A stretch of DNA of 35,985 bases from Nitrososphaera sp. (GTDB taxonomy: Archaea; Thermoproteota; Nitrososphaeria; Nitrososphaerales; Nitrososphaeraceae). The notes under the pieces were generated by a model. It saw only the letters and a program-made list of their open reading frames with translations, did not search any database and was not told where the DNA came from. How positions within the stretch are numbered: the stretch's first letter is position 1; every line of letters starts with the position of its first letter. Below are positions 1 through 6,047 of the stretch, in pieces. A program made the translations under genes and the position numbers. The stretch lies in assembly GCA_025450475.1 (NCBI GenBank), contig JANWHJ010000020.1, positions 1 to 35,985 on the forward strand, in the 5' to 3' direction.

Positions 1-71
1 AGCGCGATAGACCTTGGCTTTCGTTGCTCTATCAATTCAAACATTCTATTTTCGTCGATCCTGATCGTCAT
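1..71 (-). CDS. 5' end of a gene cut by the window edge, possibly Dph2-like
   Basis: An ATG at 69-71 opens a frame that runs off the left edge (23 codons, no stop). It overlaps the ferredoxin stop codon as ATGA, so the two genes are probably translationally coupled. The visible peptide begins MTIRIDENRMFELIEQRKPR and continues SIA. An acidic start, then a helix ending in a Lys/Arg-Pro-x-x-Ile-Ala strand, resembles the N-terminus of archaeal diphthamide synthase Dph2, but 23 residues are too few to decide. The frame and overlap are seen directly; the family is a weak inference. Confidence 0.45.
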   Translation of the reverse strand, partial: MTIRIDENRMFELIEQRKPRSIA

Positions 72-361
72 GGCTTGCTCACCCTTATCGCAAATTTCGG
101 GCATACTGCTTCGCACCCAAAGCAGTAAATGCAGCCGTGCTCCCTTGACGGTAACGCCTTCCTCTCTGCGCCTTCGCCCTTCCAGTCAAACACGTTTGTA
201 GGGCAAACTTCGATACACGCACCGTCGCCCACGCACAAGTCAAAGTCTACTGCAACCTCGGTGCCATAGATCCCGAGGGTGCTGGTCTTGTCCTTCCATA
301 CCTTGAGGTTGTCGTATTTTGTCGCGACCCTATTTGCATGGAAGTTGGGTTCAATAGGCAA
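68..361 (-). CDS. 4Fe-4S dicluster ferredoxin
   Basis: A 97-residue electron carrier with two ferredoxin motifs: CVGDGACIEVCP (about residues 43-54) and CIYCFGCEAVCP (about 77-88). Both keep the Cys-x-x-Cys-x-x-Cys-x-x-x-Cys-Pro pattern in recognisable form, the first with one extra residue before its second Cys, as in cluster-modified archaeal ferredoxins. About 40 residues precede the first motif, as in many archaeal ferredoxins. The start is TTG at 361: an in-frame stop lies eight codons upstream with no ATG or GTG between, and a TATA-like TTTAAATT lies 24-31 nt upstream, which fits leaderless translation. The downstream gene overlaps its stop. Donor and acceptor cannot be told from sequence; an anabolic reductase or oxidoreductase partner is likely. 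Confidence 0.9.
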   Translation of the reverse strand: MPIEPNFHANRVATKYDNLKVWKDKTSTLGIYGTEVAVDFDLCVGDGACIEVCPTNVFDWKGEGAERKALPSREHGCIYCFGCEAVCPKFAIRVSKP

Positions 362-383
362 TACGAAAAATGACTGCCAAATT

Positions 384-393
384 CAATTTAAAT
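384..393 (-). promoter_or_regulatory. TATA box of the ferredoxin gene
   Basis: Read on the minus strand, ATTTAAATTG lies about 23-32 nt upstream of the TTG start at 361, the expected spacing for an archaeal TATA box with a leaderless transcript. It lies just past the 3' end of the SRP RNA, so the ferredoxin can be transcribed independently of it. Confidence 0.5.
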
Positions 394-407
394 CATACTA
401 TGAAATG

Positions 408-731
408 GAATGGAGGCAGCCTGCCGGTACCACCGTTGGCAAAAGGCCCCATTTCAAGCCCCGCAAGATCCACCACGTAGACGTGCTAGCATGGTTACGC
501 CGCCTTAGGGCTGCTCCCTCCCGGACCTCACCCATTTCGACGATGCGCAGTCGAGACCGCGCCTTCGCGCAGTTCGCCGCTCATAACCATCCGACACGGC
601 GTGATTTCATTTCAGCAAGGCAAGCGGGAACTTCCTACCAGCGGATTTACCCGGCCGTTACTGATCCTGGCATAAAGCCGATTTCCAGTGAGGGGCACGG
701 CTGGCGCCCCGATCCTCCCTGCCTCCGCCCA
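408..731 (-). ncRNA. Signal recognition particle RNA (7S/SRP RNA)
   Basis: RNA scaffold of the signal recognition particle, which binds SRP19 and SRP54 and targets ribosomes to the membrane. On the minus strand, positions 527-503 read GGTCCGGGAGGGAGCAGCCC then TAAGG, the universally conserved helix-8 apex with a GGGA (GNRA) tetraloop and the AGCA internal-loop strand. The termini pair: GGAGGCAG (726-719) with CTGCCTCC (419-412), the closing helix 1 of archaeal SRP RNAs. Near the 5' end, GGAAATCGGC followed by TATGCC (about 680-655) matches the Alu-domain helix-3/4 region. Total length of about 320 nt fits archaeal SRP RNA. No protein-coding frame explains the stretch. Exact ends are estimated from the closing helix and the upstream TATA box. 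The Alu-loop U-GUAA motif was not found in its usual form. Confidence 0.92.
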
Positions 732-747
732 ATAATTTGCTGGATGG

Positions 748-1698
748 CTATATTTGCGTGTTGGATGTCAAAACGCTGACAGTCCTACATACCGAGCAGA
801 CATCGCCCATCGAGCCACGGCCGCATATTGAGCACTTTTTACCTTTGCTTGCGGGGGCATTGCGCAGTGACTTTGATATCTTCATCATAGAGTTGTACGC
901 ATTGTGCTTTATGCCGGGGTGGTCCTTCTCCAGCCTGTTGAAGAACTCGCGCAGATCTGTTCGTATACTCTCATTCATGTAAGGGCATTCCTCGGACTGG
1001 AACGGGATCTCGCGCTGGAGCGCATAGAATGCGATCTCGTATTCGTATATTTCAATGAACGGCTTGACCTTTTTCATGCCAGTTGCGTACTGCACCGGCT
1101 CGGGGCATATCCAGCCGATTCGCTCAATGTCACCGGCAAGGAGGTTGATCATGAATGTTTGCAATTGGTCGTCCATGTTGTGCGCGGTCGCGATGACGTC
1201 GGCATCAACGGCTTCTGCTGCAATGTCAATTGCTCGCCGCCGGAAAGTGCCACACATGGAGCACGACGACATTTTTTCTGACGGCCTCAGGACCATTGAC
1301 TCGTCCATGTCTACCCCAAATAAGGACTTGTAGCTGAACACCTTGCTCTCCACTCTCAGCTGGGCGCAAAAGTCCTTCACTATCTGCAGCGACTCGTCGC
1401 GGTAGCCCTTGATGCCCTCGTCTATCGTGACTGCGACCAGCTCGTTGCCGTTGTTTGGGTGCTGGTCAAAAAGCATCCTTAGCACGTACAGCATGGACAG
1501 GCTGTCCTTGCCGCCAGACACGGCGACTGCGACCCTGTCACCGTATCCTATCATCGAATACTTTGAAATCGTCTTTGCAGCCTTGTCCTCGATCGACCGC
1601 ATGAAGCATTTCCTGCACAGATGCTCGCCGGAATACGCCCTGTGGAATGCACTCGTTGTCTTTTCGCACTTGCTGCAAATCACGAAATGCTGGCGCAC
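748..1698 (-). CDS. ttuA: tRNA 2-thiolation enzyme, TtuA/Ncs6 family
   Basis: A 316-residue PP-loop ATPase that adenylates a tRNA uridine so that sulfur can be inserted (s2U54 for TtuA, wobble U34 for Ncs6/Ctu1). The ATP-binding PP-loop SGGKDS is at about residue 61. An N-terminal zinc site (CSKC then CRKC) and a C-terminal one (CSIC then CSVC) are both present. Between them are the cysteines that hold the catalytic 4Fe-4S cluster in TtuA: CSMC (about 146-149) and SEECPY (about 238). HNMDDQLQT is the family's conserved His-Asn-x-Asp-Asp segment. The GTG start at 1698 begins immediately before the zinc motif. The substrate tRNA position cannot be read from the sequence. The SRP RNA follows 17 nt downstream. 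Confidence 0.9.
   Translation of the reverse strand: MRQHFVICSKCEKTTSAFHRAYSGEHLCRKCFMRSIEDKAAKTISKYSMIGYGDRVAVAVSGGKDSLSMLYVLRMLFDQHPNNGNELVAVTIDEGIKGYRDESLQIVKDFCAQLRVESKVFSYKSLFGVDMDESMVLRPSEKMSSCSMCGTFRRRAIDIAAEAVDADVIATAHNMDDQLQTFMINLLAGDIERIGWICPEPVQYATGMKKVKPFIEIYEYEIAFYALQREIPFQSEECPYMNESIRTDLREFFNRLEKDHPGIKHNAYNSMMKISKSLRNAPASKGKKCSICGRGSMGDVCSVCRTVSVLTSNTQI
749..755 (-). promoter_or_regulatory. TATA box of the SRP RNA, inside the end of ttuA
   Basis: Minus-strand AAATATA overlaps the ttuA stop codon (TAG at 750-748). A start about 25 nt downstream falls at about 725-730, which is the 5' end predicted from SRP helix 1. The SRP RNA therefore appears to have its own promoter although it is only about 17 nt from ttuA. 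Confidence 0.55.
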
Positions 1699-1900
1699 TG
1701 GAAGGGTTATTAACTATTCTAGGATAAACCGTTATCCTCTTAGGCGCTCATGAGGATCCTTGAGGAAATTAGGAACTTCTTGGTCAATATGATACTCAGG
1801 CTCTTAAAAGATGCCAAGTTGATGGCAGACCTGACAACGACAAGGGTAATCGGTGTCCTTGAAAAAGGGCATTTCGGACGTTACAGCGTCTCCAAGGTGA

Positions 1901-2116
1901 TTATTTCTGCTGTTTGTCCTTCTTTGACGACTGCCACCAGTCAAGGTAGTCGTCGTGATGCGTTCTGCTTGGGTCGCTCCGGGAATTTTCAGCCTTGTCG
2001 CGCAGCTCATCTATCTTTTCGCGACTGGCAAAGAGGCCGCAGCTTTTGCAGATAAAATTCTTGCTAGAGAGGTCAAATTTCAGCTCGCCTCCGCATTCAG
2101 GACAAAAACTTGCCAA
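1901..2116 (-). CDS. Small zinc-ribbon protein
   Basis: A 71-residue protein with one zinc ribbon at the N-terminus: CPECGG (residues 5-10) and CKSCG (about 23-27), followed by a charged, Lys/Asp-rich tail (SREKIDELRDKAENS, ending SSKKDKQQK). The start must be TTG at 2116, because the codon just upstream is a TGA stop in frame. Such single-ribbon proteins with acidic/basic tails are common in Thaumarchaeota and usually unassigned; RNA, ribosome or transcription partners are possible. It is followed at some distance by ttuA on the same strand. Function not recognised. Confidence 0.75.
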   Translation of the reverse strand: MASFCPECGGELKFDLSSKNFICKSCGLFASREKIDELRDKAENSRSDPSRTHHDDYLDWWQSSKKDKQQK

Positions 2117-2177
2117 TCATAATCATATTTACTTCCCGCTAATAAAAGGTTTTCAAGCGCGAATTTCTAGCAAATTT

Positions 2178-2387
2178 GTACGATATTCAGTTTTGGTGGT
2201 TAGCTCCGGCAGAGACACTGACATGAGCGGAGAAGAAAATAAGAATATTGATAGAGTACCCGCCAGAGCGCGGCAAGGCAAACAGGGAGCTGGTGAAAAA
2301 GCTAGCAGCAAATGTTGGGAGGAGCGAAGACTGAATTAGGACATTTCGGGCCAGGCATCACAGAAAAATGTAGTCGAAATACTCTAA
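2178..2387 (+). pseudogene. Decayed DUF167 (YggU-like) gene
   Basis: Three coherent pieces of a DUF167-family protein lie in order but in shifting frames. Frame A (from about 2181) reads RYSVLVVSSGRDTDMSGEE. Frame B (about 2233-2331) reads IRILIEYPPERGKANREL and then VKKLAANVGRSED; PPxxGKANxxL is the family signature. A TGA follows at 2332-2334, probably from an Arg codon. Frame A resumes with SGQASQKNVVEIL and a stop at 2385-2387; SGQxSxxKVVEI is the normal C-terminus. Two frame changes plus one nonsense codon, and no usable start codon, indicate a pseudogene, or else read errors. The family's function is unknown. Confidence 0.75.
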
Positions 2388-2669
2388 CAAAAAGAAAAGA
2401 GGAGTTAGTTCACAATGATCATTTCGTACATGGGTGAGTCAAAAGCGCAGAAATATTCATAGGTGCGGGCACTTCAAACGTCACAGTTAGCATATTTATG
2501 TTCAGGAAGATTCACACCTCGTACGCCTGGGTGGCGCTAACTTCTGTGACGGCCATGGTGTCGCAAATTAGGTTCGGTGCATGGACTTTGGTCGTCATTC
2601 CGCTCGTGCGGTCAGTTCGCCCGTCGAAGCACCATGCACCGAATGGCATGATATTGCATTTTTTTGAAA
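2388..2669. other. Stretch without a gene between the DUF167 remnant and the dehydratase
   Basis: No convincing coding frame. The 62-codon plus-strand frame at 2498 has no family features. The only structure seen is a 12-nt inverted repeat, TTCGGTGCATGG (2573-2584) and CCATGCACCGAA (2632-2643), with a 47-nt loop. Confidence 0.5.
2573..2643. repeat. 12-nt perfect inverted repeat with 47-nt loop
   Basis: TTCGGTGCATGG at 2573-2584 is exactly complementary to CCATGCACCGAA at 2632-2643. It sits just beyond the 3' end of the minus-strand dehydratase genes, so it could be a 3' hairpin of that transcript, a small RNA or an operator. No further evidence separates these. Confidence 0.5.
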
Positions 2670-3065
2670 TTAAACCTTTACGGTAATCCTGCCAATGTCT
2701 GCTTCAACCCTTGTAAGCACGCCTTGCCTTATCGCTGCCCCGCCCTTGGGCAGGTCGACTAGCGGAATGTTGGCTATTGCGCAGCCTGACGCCGTCGTGA
2801 TGTCTGCCTTTGAGCACACGACCGCGCTTGGGGCTGATCCGAACTCTCTCAACGAATAGATTGTATAGGCGCCCACACTGCTTCCAACCGCGTACGGGAA
2901 TACCAACACCGCATCCTTTAACGACTTTTCATGCAACTCGTGCTTTGGATCTGTTATCAACCCTGTCTTAGGATCAACCATCGCGAGAAAGTTTATCGGC
3001 TGCATCGTGACAAGGGCACATCCTTCTCCGGAGCCCCCCACAATTTTCTTGCAATTGTTGATCAT
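2670..3065 (-). CDS. Phosphomevalonate dehydratase (aconitase X) small subunit
   Basis: A 131-residue small subunit of the aconitase-X family (DUF126). With the large subunit it removes water from 5-phosphomevalonate to give trans-anhydromevalonate 5-phosphate in the modified archaeal mevalonate pathway. PYAVGSSVGAYTIY (about residues 57-70) contains the conserved Gly-Ser-x-Val-Gly active-site segment, with Ser62 or Ser63 as the candidate catalytic serine. The N-terminal GGSGEGCALV is also typical. The frame stays open for 83 further codons upstream, but that part is antisense-like shadow of the large subunit. ATG at 3065 overlaps the large subunit's TGA as TGATG, and small subunits of this family begin here. 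The pair is co-translated. Assignment to phosphomevalonate rather than a hydroxyproline-type substrate rests on the archaeal context. Confidence 0.85.
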   Translation of the reverse strand: MINNCKKIVGGSGEGCALVTMQPINFLAMVDPKTGLITDPKHELHEKSLKDAVLVFPYAVGSSVGAYTIYSLREFGSAPSAVVCSKADITTASGCAIANIPLVDLPKGGAAIRQGVLTRVEADIGRITVKV

Positions 3066-4216
3066 CACTCTGCGTACTCCTTTGCTATTGTCCTGAAGTC
3101 CTTGAGCGCCACACTGACCTTGTTGGAGTAGTTTAGGTAATAAGCGCCCTTGACGCTGTTTGACACGACGGAATCGTATTTTTCCTTCGTGACGTAGGGG
3201 GTGAGGCATGTACACGAGTCGCACATGAATTCCGCGCCCGACCTTTCGAGACAGCCAGTCAGGCCCACCTTGGTCGCCTGGCCGTGAATCGCCCTTGAGC
3301 AGAATATCAGGCAACGCCTGGTGAATTTTTTGCCTTCAGTGAGCTTTGCCAAGAGATCGAGCTCGTTCAAGCCCAGCTGGGGGCTCCCAAGCGTAATGAC
3401 GTCGCCGTCTTCGGCGGTACTCAGCTCCTCCATCACCGCTTTCGCTTCTTTCTTGGTAAAGGAAATTTTTTCTCCGCGACCTTGGCCAATAGTAAACATG
3501 CCGCAGGAGCCAGAAGTTCCCATGGCCGCGCACAGTGCCTTTGCCTCAATGGTTGACGGCTTGGCTATTCCGCTAAAGGCTACAGAGCTTTCCTTGACGG
3601 CCTTGCCGGCAAAGTATCCTAGAAGGCCGTAATCGAGCTCGCTTTTAAACTTGAAATCAGCCTCGATGCCTACCTTTGGTTTTCTCGCCTCTTCCAGCCG
3701 GAGGTCAGACAACGGCGCCTTGCCCGTGATAGAGCTGGCAAGCGCTGACAGCGCGCTTTCTTTGTTTGTCATCAGGCCTAGAACCGAATTTGTCAACACA
3801 GCCGCGTTGCTTTCCGCGAAGCTCACCGGCGCGCCCTTCTGCGGGATGTCGAAAACTTCATACGGCGTGCAGGTAAAGGATGGCGTGACACCCATTTGCT
3901 CGTACGACCGTACGATGCTCGTCTGTTCTTCCTGAAATTTTTCAGGGATGCCTTCGGGGTGGCTCCTGTCGTAGCCCATCGGGTTCACGGTCGTCATTAT
4001 GGCGACTCTGGCCGTCTTGCTGAACTTGTCGAGGAACTGGACTCCTGCGTCCCCGATCGTGTTGTAGTTGACGCCGGAAACGTGGGCCCACTTGATCGGG
4101 AGAAGCTTCGTAGCATCAGTGGCCTCGCCTATGGCAACAAGAATCCTGTAAGCAGAAGCGAGTGCCGCTCCTTTCTTGCCTGCGAGTGCCTCTTCTTCGT
4201 CCCGTGCAAGCTCCAA
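3065..4216 (-). CDS. Phosphomevalonate dehydratase (aconitase X) large subunit
   Basis: The 383-residue catalytic subunit of the aconitase-X family (DUF521). In archaea this enzyme makes trans-anhydromevalonate 5-phosphate, feeding isopentenyl phosphate synthesis for ether lipids. Cysteines suited to hold the 4Fe-4S cluster appear in FTCTPYEV, in TSGSCGMF and in CDSCTCLTPY near the C-terminus. KWAHVSGVNYNTIGDAG near the start is the family's substrate-side segment. Length is normal. TTG at 4216 is the only reasonable start: three codons upstream is an in-frame TAG, and a TATA-like element lies 26-33 nt upstream. It is coupled to the small subunit by a 1-nt overlap and divergent from nth. Confidence 0.88.
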   Translation of the reverse strand: MELARDEEEALAGKKGAALASAYRILVAIGEATDATKLLPIKWAHVSGVNYNTIGDAGVQFLDKFSKTARVAIMTTVNPMGYDRSHPEGIPEKFQEEQTSIVRSYEQMGVTPSFTCTPYEVFDIPQKGAPVSFAESNAAVLTNSVLGLMTNKESALSALASSITGKAPLSDLRLEEARKPKVGIEADFKFKSELDYGLLGYFAGKAVKESSVAFSGIAKPSTIEAKALCAAMGTSGSCGMFTIGQGRGEKISFTKKEAKAVMEELSTAEDGDVITLGSPQLGLNELDLLAKLTEGKKFTRRCLIFCSRAIHGQATKVGLTGCLERSGAEFMCDSCTCLTPYVTKEKYDSVVSNSVKGAYYLNYSNKVSVALKDFRTIAKEYAE

Positions 4217-4240
4217 ATCAAGCTATAGTTTCAGTAGAGA

Positions 4241-4254
4241 GTATAAAATTATAT
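4241..4254. promoter_or_regulatory. TATA elements shared by the divergent dehydratase and nth genes
   Basis: GTATAAAATTATAT lies between the two divergent genes. On the minus strand TTTTATA is 26-33 nt before the TTG of the dehydratase. On the plus strand TATAAAAT/TTATAT would start nth RNA near 4270-4280, downstream of the earliest in-frame start at 4253, which favours the ATG at 4295. Confidence 0.5.
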
Positions 4255-4294
4255 GCTCTGCAAGTGCATTTTCTTGCAGTTGGCAAAGCACCGG

Positions 4295-4951
4295 ATGGGT
4301 ATCATAATAAAAAAGATGGAGCAGGCGCTCAACCGGGAAAAGCCACCGCGGCTTACCGCGCTCCGCGGGCTCCAGATGGAGGAGCAGGGAGATCCATTCA
4401 AGATCCTGATAGGCACGATACTGTCGGCGCGCACTAGGGACGAGAACACGACTAAGGTTGTGAGCAAGCTGTTTGCAAGGTTTAAGACTCCGAAAGATCT
4501 TGCCTCGGCAGACGTTGACGAGGTAAAAAAAATAATCCATAGTATTGGCTTTTACAACGTCAAGGCAGAACGCATAAAGAAGGTGTCGCAGACGCTGGTA
4601 GCCAAGTTCGGCGGCCAAGTGCCACGCGACATTGATCAGCTGTTGGAGCTTCCAGGCGTAGGCAGAAAGACCGCCAATTGCGTGCTTGTCTACGCGTTTG
4701 ACATGCCGGCGATACCCGTCGATGTGCATGTGCACCGGATTTCAAACAGGCTTGGGCTAGTCAAAACCAAGATGCCCGAACAGACAGAGCTGGAACTGAG
4801 CAGGTTGGTTGACAAGAGGCTGTGGACAAGAGTGAATGACGTGTTCGTGATGTACGGCCAGAACATATGCCTGCCGACAAAGCCGAATTGCAATGCGTGC
4901 GACTTGAAAAAGATATGCCGATACTACTCTACACTGGTTTCCTCTTCTTGA
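4295..4951 (+). CDS. nth: Endonuclease III (DNA glycosylase/AP lyase)
   Basis: A base-excision repair enzyme that removes oxidised pyrimidines and cuts abasic sites. The helix-hairpin-helix LPGVGRKTAN carries the catalytic Lys (residue 125 from this start), and VDVHVHR carries the catalytic Asp (residue 143). The C-terminal 4Fe-4S ligand set C-x6-C-x2-C-x5-C is intact (CLPTKPNCNACDLKKIC). A frame extension to a start at 4253 exists, but the TATA position would put that codon before the transcript start, so ATG 4295 is preferred. The last 23 nt overlap the convergent gene at 4929. Length of 218 residues is normal. Confidence 0.92.
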   Translation: MGIIIKKMEQALNREKPPRLTALRGLQMEEQGDPFKILIGTILSARTRDENTTKVVSKLFARFKTPKDLASADVDEVKKIIHSIGFYNVKAERIKKVSQTLVAKFGGQVPRDIDQLLELPGVGRKTANCVLVYAFDMPAIPVDVHVHRISNRLGLVKTKMPEQTELELSRLVDKRLWTRVNDVFVMYGQNICLPTKPNCNACDLKKICRYYSTLVSSS

Positions 4952-5612
4952 AAATCAGCAGCCCTACTATTAGGCCGCCTACTCCAAGCGTAACCCCTAG
5001 GGGCACGTAGTAGACGGGCGACTCGCTGAAACTTCCAAAGAGTATTTCAAATCTGATGTCGCCTGCGTAGGCGTTAGCCATCGGCAATTCGCCGTCGCCG
5101 CCATAGACTGCAATCGAGCCCACAGCAAAACCATTAAGGTTGAGTCTGTCGAGTACGATCCTCTTGCCATTTGTGACCGTCAGTCCAGAGTTCTCGCCGT
5201 GCGTGACGGCTATCGGGCCCTCTGTACTCCAGCCATTCTGCTGATTGTCGTACATCTTGGCGTATCCTGCTTCTGGCGTGTTCACCGCGACCCAGTACCT
5301 TTTTGCCTCGCCCCCAAACATCATGATTTCAATGTATTTCTCGCTTGGAGCTGGCTCTTGTATCCTTATGACCGTTTTTGAGTCGTTGCTCGGAACGTAC
5401 GAGATATTGTTCTCTACTAGAAGTATCCAGCTGGGCTGCTTCGGCTCGTCAAAAGTGTAGACAAGAGGGCTGCCGTCGTCATAGTTAGACGCAGTGTACG
5501 GGAGCCTGAAACTTTCGCTCCTCTCAGACTTGATTACGTCGTAATCCTGTGCGAAAGCGAGGGCAGGCAGAAGCAACAACGACGCCGCAATTACGGCAAT
5601 CATCAGGCGCAT
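4929..5612 (-). CDS. Exported protein with a C-terminal membrane anchor
   Basis: A 227-residue protein not recognised as a named family. The N-terminus MRLMIAVIAASLLLLPALAF then AQ is a classical signal peptide with an Ala-x-Ala-type cleavage site. The middle (about 25-190) is rich in aromatic and beta-strand-like segments (SWILLVENN, IVLDRLNLNGFAVGS), suggesting a beta-sandwich domain outside the cell. VTLGVGGLIVGLLIFKKRKP at the end is one transmembrane helix followed by a basic stop-transfer tail. The predicted topology is a surface domain held by one helix. Surface recognition or metal binding are possible but nothing proves either. It overlaps the 3' end of nth on the other strand. Confidence 0.8.
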   Translation of the reverse strand: MRLMIAVIAASLLLLPALAFAQDYDVIKSERSESFRLPYTASNYDDGSPLVYTFDEPKQPSWILLVENNISYVPSNDSKTVIRIQEPAPSEKYIEIMMFGGEAKRYWVAVNTPEAGYAKMYDNQQNGWSTEGPIAVTHGENSGLTVTNGKRIVLDRLNLNGFAVGSIAVYGGDGELPMANAYAGDIRFEILFGSFSESPVYYVPLGVTLGVGGLIVGLLIFKKRKPV

Positions 5613-5808
5613 ATGGAGAATTGAGTCGTTTTAGTAATATATACGACTCGGGAAACGCACATTGCCCGCTCTCCCTCCGAATAGGCACTTCTTTCCGGCG
5701 CGTCTTCCATGACCTGCCTTGACCTATCAAGAAATGAGGCGACTAAGGTGTTGTCGGGCTAGATATCATGTCCGCGTAGTCTTTTGTATCCGAGGGGTTA
5801 ACAATGCT

Positions 5809-5880
5809 TTATTGCTCTTCCATGATGAGCATCACGAATATCCGCCTGTCGCGTTTTAGGCGGCTTACGTTGTACTTCAT
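5809..5880 (-). CDS. Possible microprotein (doubtful)
   Basis: A 23-codon frame, MKYNVSRLKRDRRIFVMLIM then EEQ and TAA. A TATA-like TTAAAAGG (5910-5903) is centred about 27 nt before the ATG, as for leaderless archaeal genes. The peptide is basic then hydrophobic. Nothing else supports it and it may be a remnant or chance. Confidence 0.22.
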   Translation of the reverse strand: MKYNVSRLKRDRRIFVMLIMEEQ

Positions 5881-5963
5881 GACCATGCCACGGCATAGCA
5901 TTCCTTTTAAGTCTGATTAGAGCAACTACAGCGGCACGACGACAGATCTTCAGGCTTAAAGAT

Positions 5964-5977
5964 GGAACAGTCGTTCC
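5964..5977. promoter_or_regulatory. Palindromic site GGAAC-N4-GTTCC upstream of the exported helical protein
   Basis: GGAACAGTCGTTCC, two perfect 5-nt half-sites separated by 4 nt, about 70 nt before the start at 6048. The same half-sites and spacing recur at 7407-7420 before the winged-helix gene, suggesting a shared operator. Regulator unknown; the winged-helix protein encoded next door is a candidate. Confidence 0.5.
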
Positions 5978-6047
5978 AAGTATTCCTGATATAATGGCGT
6001 CATAAGTAATAGATGGTAGTAACAGGTTGTACGCCCCTTCGGGTTCA

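Larger units (their letters stand above)
5613..6047. other. Intergenic region between divergent exported-protein genes
   Basis: No convincing gene of normal size. It contains a palindromic site at 5964-5977, a TATA-like GATATAAT near 5989-5996, and a possible 23-codon minus-strand ORF (5809-5880). The rest shows no recognisable structure. Confidence 0.5.

Noticed and set aside
279..779. Plus-strand ORF of 166 codons
   Set aside because: It lies over the SRP RNA and the ferredoxin start, and has no domain; chance frame.
2498..2686. 62-codon plus-strand ORF
   Set aside because: No family features, and it runs into the end of the phosphomevalonate dehydratase small subunit.
2670..3314. Longer 214-residue version of the dehydratase small subunit
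   Set aside because: The first 83 residues overlap the large subunit out of frame and do not resemble the family; the coupled ATG at 3065 fits.
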